From Chionis minor (Eukaryota; Chordata; Aves; Charadriiformes; Chionididae): 64,000 nt of DNA. Under the pieces are notes generated by a model. That model was given only the letters and a program-made list of their open reading frames with translations. It did not search any database and was not told the origin of the DNA. The stretch covers positions 186,017 through 250,016 of the forward strand of contig VZSF01001148.1 of NCBI GenBank assembly GCA_013398295.1, written 5' to 3'. The translations under genes and the position numbers were made by a program. Positions 42,101 to 57,100 of the stretch are shown one piece after another (position 1 is the first letter of the stretch; each line of letters begins with the position of its first letter).

Positions 42101-45100
42101 AGTAAACAATTATCTTCAGGTGATAATAAAGTAAAATGCTTTCTCTATACGTATTTTATTCAGATTAAGAAGGTATGGAAGAGAAACATAAGGCTATGCA
42201 AACTCTGCTTCACAGAATACTGGCGGTCAGGAGGGACCTCTGGAGATCACCTAGCCCAAAACCCCATCTCAAAGCAAGGTTAGCTACAGCAGGTTGCTGA
42301 GGGCATCCTCCAGCTGGGTTTTTAATTTCTCCACAGATGGAGACTTTACAACCTCTCTGGGCAACCTGTTCCAGTGTCTGACCACCCTCACCAGAAAAAA
42401 AAAGTTGTCTTTTTTTCCTCATGTTTAAATTGAGTTTCTTGCATTCCAGTTTGTGTCTCTTGCCTCTTGTCCTGTTACTGGACACCACTGGGAAAACTCT
42501 GGCTTCCTCATCAGGTATTTACACGCATTGGTAAGATCCCCTCCCTGTCCCCACCTGCTCAAGCCTTCTCTGCTCAAGACTACACAAACCTCGCTCTCAG
42601 CCTCTCCTTGTACGACAGATGCTCCAAACCCTTCATCATCTTCGTGGCCTAGAATTTCACGTTTGCTTGCAAAATACATGGCAAATAAGCTTATATATGA
42701 AAGCTAGGAAGCTGTTATTTTAGGATTCAGCATATTTTCTTAAGTTAAAAGCTTATATCACAAGTTTCATTTTAAATACTAAAATAAAATCAGAAATCAA
42801 TAATTAAAGGAAAAATAGGTAACTTTTTCTCTGTGCAAACATACAGCTCTTCTTCTTACTATTTCAACTCCTATTTTTAATGCTTCTGAGAATCCTGGCT
42901 CAGTTCAGTATAGCTAAACTAATACCTGTGAGAATTCATCCCTTAAGATAGCAATGGAAACAGAAAGGCAACTGAATCACATAATTCCTCGACATGGATT
43001 TTCCTAACGGTCAGATTAGTAGTTAACATACTCAGATCTCTTTTAAGAATTGCAGTCTACTCAGAAAATTAAGATCTTCATGATGCTAAGCCAGGAAATA
43101 AATTCAAATCCAGAAGAACCGATAAGGCTATTGAGTAGAAAAAAAAACCCCACGAATGACAACCACCAAATAAAAGAAGTGTCCTTCTTGCTGTTACAGG
43201 TATTTGTTTCCAGCCTCTAGCTTTGCAATCCCACTATGCCTGACAAACACCTTGCTAGCCGATAAATCTGTCAAGTGTTCAGCCTCTGGAGTTCAGGAGG
43301 TACAGGCAATTCCAAGACAACATCTACATATGTAGACATTAAACACAACAGGAGTAGGTAGGACCCCTTCTTCACCTATGTAATGGGATCTTGAGAAGAA
43401 AAAACATGAAGACTCAAGAAACAACCTATGCAAATATATTTTTTATAGTGTTAATGTTAACCCAGCTGTGTTTTTATGCTACACTCTTTTAGTAAGTATG
43501 ACTTGTATAGAATTTGGGTGTTTGTTTTCCTTTTCAGGGCTTCAAAATGCTACAGCAACCTATATAAATGGAAGTGACAGTTCCATTTTAAAGACCAGGT
43601 CTCCACCAGTCCTCCAAAGAAATCCTCCCAGCAATGGACGGCTTTATTTGAGGGAGTGACAGGAGCGGGGGTAGCCTCAGCCCTGATTGTTCTTTTGATG
43701 AGTATGGTACACGCTACATTGAAAGGCTGGCATACAGGCTGGACAGGGAAAGGCCACTAAGCTTTCATAACATATCTCTATTTCCATCCCAGATGCCAAA
43801 AATTCCTTACAAGGAATGAAGTGGTTTAGTCCTATTTCTGAACTGTAACAATAACCATGCGATTTAGAAGTGCCAATGGAAAAAAACCCAGTTTCTTCAG
43901 ATGAAGAATAGGAAGTTACAAATAGAGTGAATGATGTCAGTTGAGGGAATAGTTTAAAAGTTATCATAACATTTTAAACAGACTATATTGAGAAAAACAG
44001 TCAGAAGAACCACATAAATATTCATTCAAGCTACTCATCATAGGGCAAGCTCTTTCACTTCTAAAGCAAATCAGTGTTCACCACCGGCACTAAAAATCTT
44101 CACGATTTTGAAAAGGAGATGAATTTCAGTTAGGCACTATTTCACAGTATCCTTATTGTTACATTACCTGTCCGATTCCAAGTGACATCCAGGAGACTGC
44201 TGAAATCCATCCCCATCAAAAGCGGAATATCCAACCACAGAAAGGATAATCTTGCGCATATTTGCATAGAAGAGATGGATACCATTTGTGCCCCGTGGGA
44301 TATCACATACTAAAAACGAGAAAAACAGAGCAATTCTAATAAGAACAAACCTATAATTCTCAGAAATCACACAACAGAGATTTGGGATACAGGCCTAGCC
44401 AATAATCTGCTGGTTAAGATATCCTAGATAATTCAAAAAAACCTGCTTACTACAGGTTCAGTTATCAAGCATAAGTCGACATTAACATGAGATGTAACAT
44501 ACAAATACCCACCAATTTTAACTTTTAACTAAAAGATAGATATTCTCCACCTTTATACAAATGGTGTATACTAATCTGACTCTATGCCAAATTAAATTTA
44601 AGTTTTAGGGTTTTTTCACCCTGACAAAGAAGACTAATACATTCGTAAGGCTTCACAGACAGAGAGAAGTCTAGATAGAAGTTATTTTTCAATTACTCTG
44701 TCTATTCAATCTACCACTTCATTATTTAATTCATTATACCTCTAAATATCCAAAAGGCCAGGAACATCAGAGTATGATTTAAAAATAATAAAACGTTTCA
44801 TTAAAACTTTCAATACTCAAGACAAAGTTTTCTGCCTTGTTTTGAACCACTTCATGTTAAACAGACAGAATAAACACTTCTCACACAGGATATGTTGATT
44901 GAAACATTACTACCTTTGCTGTGTAGTAGATACTAGGGACAATTATTAATATTTGTTTCTAGCATCTACAACTCAGCTAGATATAAGACAGAGAAACATC
45001 TGTTGTAGAAGTGCTTTTAGTTGGAATTTATTTGCATCCAGAAACTTGTTAACAATGCTAAGTATTGCAAAAGGATGTCTAACAGAATGTATTTTTTGGA

Positions 45101-48100
45101 AGAAGTAATTTATTTACTATGTCATATATATATAACAATTCAGTACGGAAATATGTTCTTCCTTTAGGATGACCATTATTTCTGCTCTAAGCTTCTTTTA
45201 TTCCCCTCCCCCCACAACTGAATTTCGTTCAGTTCAGGAAATCACAATTTTCATATATCCCATTAAAATATTTAACTCTTACAGTCTGTCTCATTTTCAC
45301 CAACTTAAAATATCTAAATGGCTAGTTCACAACATAATTAAGATAACTTTGAATGCCGAGGTCACAGTGCACACAATTCCAGACCCAGAAGTGTGAGTAA
45401 GACCCAAAACACAGCACGCAAACAGCCTGACGCTGCATCTTCCCAATCACAGCAGACAAGCAATTTTATACGAAAGCTTAGATCCTATAAAACATAGCGA
45501 GGTACATCATACGATACCTAGAAATGCACAAGAAGATCTTGCAAATACTTGAGCAGAACTGCTTCCCTCCTCTTTAACACTACACCCATACAGGGGATAA
45601 GATGATAATATGCATTGCAAACTAAATTCATTTGGGTGACCCAAGTACGGAATTCACAAAATGTTTCCGAGAGTTTTAGAATATAAAGTTGACAGATATT
45701 AAATCACTGCCTCTGTTCAATTAGTAATTGAACAATTTTAGCAACTAGAAATATATTAGATCAGTATTGTAAAAGATGTTCCGTTAGTGCAGTAAACCAC
45801 ATTAGTGGTAGAGTAGCTGAATCTGGCAGCCTGACAGACTTGGTGCTGCCACCAGTCCTACCAGTAGCAAGGATGAGCGCGTGTTCCCAGCAAACACAAA
45901 CAGCACCAATGGCCTCATCCTGGTCCCTCTCTGGCTGATCAGGATGAAGGTGCATTACTGGGAGCATACATACATACAACATGGATCCCTCCAGCTGCTG
46001 GCCCTGGCCCATACCACACTAACACACCAAGTGAGCAAACCGGTGAAAGACTGACACCACACTACAAACACTAACATTCATATCTAATTTCTTAACAAGT
46101 TTGTCAAATACTTCTATGGATTAAGGCAATGAAGAATGGAGATCAAAACAGCCTAGGAATCCAACTTTACGTTAAAAGCAATAGCCAAGACATTCTCTTC
46201 TTTGAGCCTTTTCTCCAGCATCATCTCTTTAACAGCCTTTCATTTAAAAGGCCAAAAAGCAAGAAAAGCATTTAGATGTTGAAAAAACAACTTACCGTTC
46301 ACCTAAGAGATAGCATCTCACAGATAAGAAAAAAAAAATTTATCAGATTTCTAGGTATTACTATTAATTCTTGCGAAATATTTGACTTAAGAGAACATGC
46401 AACAAAAAAAGCCTGTGGATATTCATTTTGCCAGGAGAAAAGTACAGTAAATTATTAGAGAGACATTGAATGAAAGAAAGCAAGTTTCATCCAAATCGAG
46501 AATTTTTCTTCTACATTTACCGAAAAAGAAACAATGAAAAGATAACTAGGATTCAAGCCTAAAAGCACATTTTTTCACCTGAAAATAAGTATTACATTTT
46601 TCTTTCAACAAGTAATAGACTTACCTTCTGTCACAAGCTCCTCCCCTTGAAATTCTTCATCAAATACAATGTTTCTCAATAAACTGTTTTCTGGGATTAT
46701 GTGTTTTTCTGCCTCAGGTTTATACATCATAGCTCTGTCAAAGAAATAAAGAAACAAGAGTCATTAAATTACACAAGGTATTGGAAACAATAACTTGAAA
46801 AGATTGATAAGATTGGTAAGAATCCAACATAATTTTAACATTATCATTTCTTGAATACACCAAGCTCAAATGTGCGAGCATTCGTTTAAAATGGAAGTCT
46901 TTTCATAATCTTAAAACGGTTAAAAAAATACCTGCTCTATTGCCGCACAGTAAAAGGAATCACTGAAATAATGGCTACCATATACTTGTCTTGCCAAGAT
47001 ACTTGTTCTCTGCTGTCAGTCACACCTCCCTGGATTTCTGATAAGTGCATCAGGCATCTGAGTGATTTTTCAATCACCACAGGAAGCCAGAGAGTGCTAT
47101 TTTGGTTGTGAGTGAAAGCCTTTTGAGGGGAAAAATTGACTAATCAATGGCAGAGTGGCAGCAGGTGCCAGCCAACAGCAGGAACACAGAGCCAAGGAAC
47201 ATGACTGCCAACAGGACAGAAAAGACCAGGAGCCATAGGGACATAGTCCTGGGAAAAATGGGAAGCTACAGGTCAGTAAGAGGAAAACTAGCACTCAGTT
47301 AGGGTCAGAGCCATGGAGGTGGAAAGAACACCTCAGCACTACTACCTCTGAGGTCTAAGCTACCTACCAGGCTGCTGACTATGTATACTTTTGGAGTGAA
47401 GAACTGGAGCCACAAGTTGGCAGACTAGGCAGATTACTCATTTCACATTCCTGCCCCTAAATCCCAAATCATGTTCTTGTTCCAGTACACAATTTCAGAA
47501 TGGGGTTTGACCAGCTTACAGTCATTTCAAGACAAGCATCTCTTTCAAATTATCAAGGGAGACTTCAGAGAAGCTCCCACCAAAAAACAACCAACTAGAC
47601 CACCATGTTGAAGAACCAAGTGCCACACCTGCTGACTAATAAAATCAGCAGCAAATAATTTCACTCATGTACCAATGTCCAGAGTCTAAATAAAAAAAGT
47701 TTCCAACACTACCTATACAAGTGCAACAAGCTTTTCAATGGGTTTTCTGTCGATCAGTAGATCAAACCTTTTCCTTAAGTATTTTTGCCCTTGAAGAAGG
47801 ATTCAATGACAGTGAGCATTGCCTCAGATAAAAGAGTTCATACAAAAATCAGTAACAAGCATCTTCTGAGGTATGTAAGATAAGCCAATATTCTATAATG
47901 AACATCACAAATGCAGCTATTCCATCAGCTTTCTATTCAAAGTCATACAGTTAAATTTAGCTATGTTTAATACTTTATTTGGACAACAATAAATACAATG
48001 ACTTTCACAAAGTTTCAGACAATCACATTTAAGAGCACTAGTGAAATAACACCATTCTGAAATTTTGCACTGAATGATAATCACCAGCACTGTAGTGCTC

Positions 48101-51100
48101 TGCCTACTCTCGACGTTTTGCATTATCACTACACACCATGCACAGCACAAGTCAAGTGCCACTTATGTCACTAAAAGCAGAGTATGCCATTTTTGTGCAT
48201 TTGAGTTATGCAAATTGAAATGCAGAGTAACATAGCCTCTATTTAAGCTCAGTAAGATATATTCTACAAATTTCACCAGTGTGTAACAAGCGTATATGGA
48301 TGTTATTTCTCTCACATACACAACTACTCAAACACTGTCTTCATCAACAGAATTCAGCAAACCAAGATGCGAATCTTGTTCAAAACTTAATCCTACTGAA
48401 TTTCAGTACTACTCCCTTTCATGAGGCTTTTCTTCAAAAATTAAAGCTACATATTGGAAAAGGAGATACCAAGATAGAACACAACTCTCTTCTGATACAA
48501 AAAAAAGGAAAATTTTTCCCCCAAACCCAACACACTCAAATTCAAGAACGTAAAAATAAAATAAAAGTCTTAACTAGGATTGCAGCTACAGTATGTATAC
48601 AAAGCCACAAATAAACAAACCAAACTCCCACCAAACAACCTACCAGATATAAGACTTACTAGATCTCTCCATATAATCAATTGTCTTTCAGTTTGTTCTT
48701 GTTATTTTAAAACCATAATCATGGAAGCATACACCTCTAGTTCTAACTTTTCATTAAACATCTCTCTTACAACAGCAAAGTACATCTTACCTACGATACT
48801 GCTGCCTAGAAACTTCATCTCCACAAAAAAAACATACTGTTGATAACATGTTTGTTTTATTAAAATTCTTTTCTTCTTCCATTGCATTCCATGTTATAGT
48901 AATCACCTGATAAAATTAATAGACAACATACTCAGAAAAACTTTTGTTAGTACTAACATTTAGAATGAGTCAACAACTTACTGCAATATAAGTACAACAG
49001 GATTACATAAGTAACTAGCACTAGTCAGACACTGTCTCATTGATGACATTTATTCTAAACTAATAAAATTTGCTCAAAATCAGGTATTATACTTACTTCA
49101 TGTTTTCCTTCTCTTATTACGAACTTCTCTGGAGATATCATCATTACCTGAGGATCCATAGCTGTTTTTGTCCGTAGGTTTGCAAAGCACAGTGCTTTAA
49201 CATAGGCAGCCCGAGAACCTGTATTTCTTACGTGGAAGGAAGCTTTCCTTAATCCTCCAGGCAATAATCCGTCCAGTGTTACCATGTAACTATCTGACAG
49301 TTTTTTAACATTTTCTAAAGTTATATTGCTTGTTCCTCCATATCCAGATAACGGTATCTGAGAGGGAGAGGGGAAAAATCACAAAGAAAAAAAGTGTACT
49401 TCAAATACAAGAAAGCTTCTTAGAAAAACTTCTGTACAACTATGGTAAACTGCATAGTTACAAAAGACAAGCAAAAATTCTTAAAATGTGAACTGAAAAG
49501 ACTTTGTAAGAAATAAAAAAGCCTAAGCTTATTCAACCTATTTCAAGTTTTACTGAAAATTAAGGTCTACCTATAAAACAAGACACGTTCAGATTTTTTT
49601 GACAGTTCTAGAGTTAAAATCTTGGGCTACTTTTAATATAGTATATAAAAACACACCTTTCTCCTTCACAAGGGGAAAAAGTGCATGAAAAATTGAGGTT
49701 AATGTTCAAACTGTAAAATTTAGTGCCCACACAATCTTTAACAAGTATATAGATATGCATAGCACATATCTTGACAAGTTTCAACTTTGACAGAAGCATC
49801 TATTCAGTGTTAAATTTAAAACCAATTACAAAAAAAACTATGTTTTAAATTATTAAAAGTTCGGTTGGGACTCTTACAGTAAACTTAATTCCTGGCTGTG
49901 ATCGAATCCCCAGCTGTTTGATTTCCAGCTTTGCAAAGAAGTAAGTTATTCGAGTAGGCGCAAACATCAAGTATATGTTAGTATCTTCTTTGGGACGGAT
50001 TTTGAGTTCCCAACTACTAGTTAGGCGTTCTTCTGATCCAAATATACTTTGCAGCTATAAAAACAAAGACATCAGAAGTGAGTGACTACAATAAGAAAAA
50101 CATATAGTAGTAAGACTTCACTAGTAACCCAAAATTAACTTCTTCAAAACCTGGATTAACTCAGTTGATAATGAGTTTGCTTAATAACTGCTTAATGCTG
50201 CAATAGTTAACATGCAACAGAAAAGACCAAGTTCAAGATACTTCATATTCCCCACAATGAGCGCATTGATGACTCAGTTTAGACCACAGTTTTTTTTGCT
50301 TTCAATCCACAAGCTGAACTTCAACAGCACTACATTAATTCCACCTCATCTAAAGATTTTTAGATATTGGATCTGAACATCTGAGGAAAAAAGGGGATAT
50401 AAATGTATGTGGACTACATGACACAAAAACTCTAGTTATGGTAATTCCCAAAAGCTAATTCTAGTTTTTCTTTCCGCTCTCTCTCTCGTGTACACAGTCC
50501 CTTGGAGTGAGGTCTGGAATCCCTCCTGCAAGAAGGCCCAAATGACTGTTTACTCCACTACATACTGATTGTGTTGTGCTACAGCAGCTTAAGGAGCTGT
50601 AAACTGAGCTCCAGTTTGCTGCAGCACTGTTACGATTTCAGCTCTTCCTAAGGTTGCCAGCGTAGCTTAACCTCTACCACGTCCATCTTGGCAGTCTCAG
50701 AACAGACTCCCACAGCCTGCTAGTCACTGACATTTATAAAGGAACACCACTTCCAGGCAAAGACATTTTTATTACAAACATATCCTGATAGTTGTCATAA
50801 ACACTAAAGAGAAATTTTTCTGACTGTTACCTGAAAGCATTCTTGATCCTGGCCTCTTATCAACAGTCTCAAATGCTGGGTCACAGATGGAGAGTCATTT
50901 CTTAGAGTTAACTTCTTCTGGCTGAAAAATATCAGGTTTAGTTATATTTTACAGCAAATGTAAATTAACTTCATCTGTGTATTCATGAAAACAATGAAAG
51001 TGGGAAAGTAATTTTTAAAGTAATTTCATGGAAAAAAATCATCTCTTGGTACAACGGAACACATTAGCTAGAAAGTTACTTCTGTATCCTCAAACTTACA

Positions 51101-54100
51101 GACCTTACAAGATTATACACCATTACACATCAGTCCTCATACAGCAAAACAACCTCAAAATATATATAAATACAGCTTTTCTGAAGTTCAAGTATTGTAC
51201 TTAACAGCTTGAACTTTTAAAGTGAGCAGCAGTTGTGTCAATCCAAAAATTCTTAAAGAAAACCACTTTAAGATACAATTACAATTAGATTATCTAGAGC
51301 CATTCAGTTATGCAGAGGCAGTCTTGCGAGTAGTCCGGCCCAGAGTCACTGGAACAGTTGTAAAGAACTAAATTACAGATAACTTTTCCTTTTCCATGTA
51401 CTTTTCAACATGATAGTACCACAGAAAGTTATGGCCACTTGGCAGCATCAGCTTGACCAAAAACTACATTTTCTCTCTCTGATATATCCTGGCATTGACC
51501 AGGCTTCTGGTAGTCAGATCCTTCCTTTACAGGGGAAGGAAACCTCTCCAGCAAGAACAGTGAGTGTCTTTGTTACTTTAACCAGTCAAAAAACATCACA
51601 GAAGGATGCCAGAAGCCCTAAAACTGGTAAAAACGTAAAGGAAGAGGAAGGATCATGCAGTTAGAATCAAAGAATGGAAAGAGAGCAAATTCTCTCCCAA
51701 TTTTCAGTGGCAGACAACGTTTTGTACCCTGTTGGAACAAAAACATTAAAAATTTCAGTTTCTATCATGGTTTTGGCTGGAATGGAACTGACTTTCTTGC
51801 TGGCAGCTGGTGTGGTGCTGTGTTTTGGATTTGAGATGGGAGTGGTGTTGACGGCACACTGGTATTTTTGGTTATTGCTAAGCAGTCAAGGCCTTTTCTG
51901 CTCCTCATTACACCTCACCAGCAAGTAGGCTGGGAGCACATAAGAAGTTTGGGAGGAGACACAGCTGGGACAGCTGACCCCAACTGACCAAAGAAATAGT
52001 CCATACCATATGACACCATGCTCAGTGTATCAACGTGGGGAAAAAAAGGAAGAGGGGAACATTCAGAACGGTGGCATTTGTCTTCCCAAGTAACCGTTAT
52101 GCATGATGGAGCCCTGTTTTCCTGGAGATGGCTGAACATCCACCTGCTGATGGGAAGCAGTTAATGAATTCCTTGTTTTGCTTTATTTATTAAACTGTCT
52201 TTATCTCAACCAATGAGTTTTCCTTATTTTTTCCAATTCTTCTTGCCATCCCACTGGCATGGGGGGGAGGGGAGAAGTGAGCAACCAGCTGCCCGGTCCT
52301 AGTTGCTGGCTGGGATTAAACCACAACAGCTTCCTAAAACCAATGGCAAATCAAAACTATTTTTCGGGAGGAACAGAAAATAAAAAGGTAGCAGCATACA
52401 GGGAAGCTAAAGTGATTCCCAAACACCAAACAGCCAAAACTATTTTAGAAATACACTATCTTAACAAAACAGAAAAATAGGTATATAGCTATCAGAATTG
52501 GATCTTGGCTACTTTTAAACACTTTTAAACAACTGGGAACACTATTAGATTGCTCTAAAAGTTCAGTATCAACACAACAGTGGATTAGCCCCTAAAGCAA
52601 TACTTATTAGAAGTCCAGAGATCCACAAAACTTGCAGCCTTTACATACAAAAGCAGCAAAGCGTATCTAGACAATTATGAACAGTTTCACTAAATCATGG
52701 AGTACTGAAAGTGCAAACTTGAAACTAAAAAGGTTCAGACAGGAACTAGTCTGAAGGATAAAGCAATTAGGGATGCAACGGATATTCCATCACTGGGAGT
52801 TTTAGTACTGGAACACATTCAGATTCAAATAAATTAATTCAGGGAAGTTCAATAGCCTGTGCTGTTCAGATAGTCAAATTACATTACCAGACTGGATTCT
52901 TCTAGTCTTAATGGATGAATTAAAGAAAAACAAGCACAGAGATTTATTTCTACCAAGAGGTAGGTGTCAAAAAAACCAATAGAATTTTTTCGTCAACTTG
53001 ATATTTTCCATTACATTTCTACTTACATAACACGATAATTTTAGAGAACCAGCTATTATTCTAACGATAACTAAAGAGTCCTGAAGAACACAATAAGCTC
53101 AAACAAGATCACAGTTTATTTCCAAAAAAGTTCTTGCACAAAGTAATTATAATATACTGCTTTTCTCACTTGCGTCACAGAACATCTTAGTTTATTACCT
53201 CTGGATTATTAATCTGTATAGGGACAGTAAGGAAATTTTACTTCAAAAGAGGTGCCATATAAAATACTTAACATGATATTCTATATGAACAGCTGCCCAG
53301 CTTATACTTACACTGATGATCCAAGTCTTACTCCTCCCCAGGCAATGAACTGCTTGTTGGAGAGAATGGGTGGGATGTTGGAGCAGCCAGCAGCTGTAGA
53401 TACAGGTCTGTTTTCCTCAGACACCACCTCACCTTTTATCACCACTTCATACTGAGGCCCAGATGGCAGCACCAGGATTTTCAAAGTACTTTAAAAGTAA
53501 ATAAATAAATTTAAATCCCATCACAGAACAAGATTAGCTGATGACAACAAACCCAACTGAAAAAAAAAATACAGACAGGCCTTTAAACTACCATCTTAAG
53601 GGGAAAATACTTTTTTTTAATTTATGACAAAGACCAGCTTTAGATAGCGAAAGTGAAATCCTTTGGTTTGTAAATATGCAGACCACATGTACCTCAAGCA
53701 ATCCTCTGAAGCATTTAATCTGGAAATGGTTCAGTTAAGTATTTCAGAGACTACAGCTAGGCAAATTAGGTTTTGCCCATGCTAACTTCTGATTATTTTG
53801 ACAGACTTATTTTGGAGAGAAACAAAGGCTGGCTGTCTCTATGTAGATTAAAGAGGCACCTTTTGAAATATGTATGAAACTTCAATGAAGTTTTACAAGT
53901 GTGAGATACCCAGGAGTACCAAAATTAAACGTTGAGTCCTGTTAGTAACAGTAGCCTTCTACGCCACAAACCCAAGATTTTTTTCCTCCCTTTATTTCCT
54001 GGGATTTCTGTGAGAAGGAACACTGAGTCCACGGACAGGGAACCAGGCCACCTGCAGCTGGCTTTTCATGATATGGTCTCTACCCTACAGGACACAAGAC

Positions 54101-57100
54101 TACCGCCTTCTCCAGGCAGAGCAGAGAAACAGATGAATGAGAGCATCGGTCATACAGATTCAAATAATGAAGTAGAAAGAAATAGGCTAATAAGGCATAG
54201 GAAAGCTGGACCTAACTGTAAAGAAAACAGAGAAGAAACTAGACACACACACCAAAAAAAACCCCCAAAACTCAAAAAACCCTAGAAGAGGAATAAGTAA
54301 AAAGAAAGTCCTGACAAATTGCAGAAGACGAGCCAACAGAGAAATAAAACAAAAGGCCAAAGGAACTGGAGATTGGCAATATCTAACCAACAATATAGGG
54401 AAGAAGAGAAAAAGCAATCAGAAAAATAAAACAGAAAAACAAAGCAAAAAAGGCATAGGGCAGGAAAGAAATCAAGCTTTTAAAAACAGAGTGAAGCATT
54501 TGCTATAGCACAGACCCACTTAGAGCCAGGAACAATCGAAAATCTTCACTCTAGCTGTCACAGAATTTCTGCAATGCCCACTGACAGAGCCCAGCATCCC
54601 ATCAGTAGGGAGCATGAACTCTTGTTACTGCTGTAGTTTATTAGTCTTGGCAGCATGCAAGTGGACTGCGAAGTTTGCAACCCTGCTGAGTACCTTGAGC
54701 CTGCAAAGCAAAGCAGTTATGCATAAAGCCACAGGAAAGCAAAGATTAATCACTCTGCATGCCGATCCATTAGGATCATACTGTCATTAGCACAGAACTT
54801 CTCCTTGTTTAATTCAATGCACTGGGTAGGCCCACTTAAGCTAGATAAAGAAGCTGAACATGTTTTAGATGGATTCCTTTGTCCATTCTTGCTCTATTAC
54901 AGCAAAAACCGGAAAACGTAACAAAACAGGAAAAGCTACTCTGGAGAAATGAGTCTGACCCCTGCCATTGCCAAAAAAACTCCTACATGACACCAGAAAG
55001 GTCACTTGAACAAATCAACTCTATTTCGCAGAATGAAACTCTACAGGTGCTAACGTACAAAAAATGAATGTTTAAATCAGCAAATGAAAAGCAGACATTA
55101 CTGTTGTCCAGGATTTGCAGCCAAACTTTTATTCGATTATGGCAGCCAAATTTAATGAATACTTTTTGATCCTGATCTGTGCTTGAGCTTTTTCACACGT
55201 AAAATAGAAAAAAATATTTCCCTTGTCTCAGTGAAGATGTAAGCAACTGAAGGGGCTGCTGAAGTATTTTAAAGCTTTACTCTACTTTAGAAATAAGTAC
55301 CATATAAAGGGCTTCAGGGACTTACTCCACTCATTTACATCAAAAAAATCGCAGGACATCTGTTGATGTGTGGTGGGAAACACTAGCTACTCATTAAGCT
55401 ATGTACAGCAAAAGAGGCAGGGAATCTACAGAACAGGTGAACTCCAGCAAAAATCTACTTTGTAATAAATGAGGACTCTCACAAAAATTGAAGTCAAAGT
55501 TTCCCTTGCAGGTACAACTTCCAATTTCTTCATGACCTTAAGGTCAAAAGTAGCTTTGTTTAAAACAGGCAGCATAAAATCAGTTGTGTTACCTTTCTCT
55601 AGCTGTTATGTTTTTTGGAAAAAACAGGACAGTCACTTCTCGTTCTTCTCCAGGAAGAAGGAAAAGATCCTCAGGTTCAACAGCAAAGCAGCTGTTCTGA
55701 TTTGATATCTGAAGGTGGACAAGGGGAAAAAGGAGAGTTGGTTACTTATTTTAAGGGAGTAAACATTTCTACAACATGTAACACAGTTTGGTTGTGCATC
55801 TGTTGGACATACAGTTCAAATAACTCAAATGCACCTGGCACGTTCAGAACTTTCCCATAACCCTGCCTAAGTTAAACTCTACTATAGTTTATATAACTAC
55901 TATAACTCTGCTATAGTCGGACACCATAGCACAAATACCTGTAAAAGAGGCATCTTAAGACATCAACTGTGTATACAACACTGAAGGGGCCACAAAGAGA
56001 TTTAAAGAATTTAACAGTAAACACAACATGGCAACGGTACACCACTAGTGAAGTAATTCCTCTAGTCTCAACGGTGGTAGCAACCATTACTGGTATCAAT
56101 TAGAATTCAGTATCATCAAGCTAATGTGGCATTTGTGATACTAGCCATGCGTCCTATTTCCATGGCCTTGCTCCAAGAAATTATGGGTTCACAATCTTTT
56201 TTTTTTTTTAGTGTAAAAAGGGACTGGCTGTTCCTGCTGTTGACTTTGAAATGTTAGTTTCATATGTGTCTAGTTACCTTTCAGTCTGAGGCCATACTTT
56301 CCATGGATTCTCAAAAAAAAAAAAAATTGAAGTCAAGTAAAGAGATCACATATCTGAAAAGAACTCTCTTCATACTTGAGTTGGCAAGATGTCCACCAAA
56401 AACTAATGTAGCTTTGTTAGAAAATAAAAATGTTTCCCAATGCTTATATTCCTTGTTGCTCAAATGGGCTTTACTCCACTAGATAATATAACACCTGCTG
56501 TGCAGCACAGGATTCACTACTTTTAAATATTTGGCATACACTTGTTAAAATCCATTTGTTACAAGCCATAAAAGTATGTTTGTTAAAACAAATATAACTC
56601 AAGCTGAGCAACGAGACTCCCGTATGCTTTTTTCAATAATGTGAACTAATGCTTTGCTATCTTTTGTTCTCTTTATAGAATCATAGAATAGTTTGGGTTG
56701 GAAGAGACCTTTAAAGGTCAGTTAGTTCAGCTTCCCCTGCAATGAGCAAGAACATCTTCAACTAGATTAGGTCTCTCAGAGCCCCATCCAACCTGACCTT
56801 AAATGTTTCCAGGGATGGCACATCTACCACCTCTCTAGGCAACCTGTTTCAGTGTTTCACCACCCTCTTCTTTCCTACATTTATTTATTTATATATTTAG
56901 TCTAAATCTACCCTCTTTTAGTTTGAAATCATTACCCCTTGTCCTATCACAACAGGACCTGCTAAAAAGTTTGTCTCCCTCTTTCTTATAAGCCCCCTTT
57001 AAGTACTGGAAGGCTGCTATATGTTTTCCCGGACTGTTCTCTTCTCCAGACTGAACAACCCCAACTCTCTCAGTCTGTCTGCATAGCAGAGGTGCTCCAC

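Noticed and set aside
43468..43659. Plus-strand frame after a ttccttttcag acceptor-like site in the exon 10-11 intron
   Set aside because: Antisense to CEP192, no convincing donor or partner exon, and composition like the surrounding intron.
51674..51928. 84-codon plus-strand frame with a hydrophobic, membrane-like stretch
   Set aside because: Most of it lies inside the solo LTR; the hydrophobic run is translated LTR sequence, not a gene.
53932..54285. 117-codon plus-strand frame
   Set aside because: Antisense to the gene, lysine-rich end comes from an A-rich tract, no recognisable similarity.
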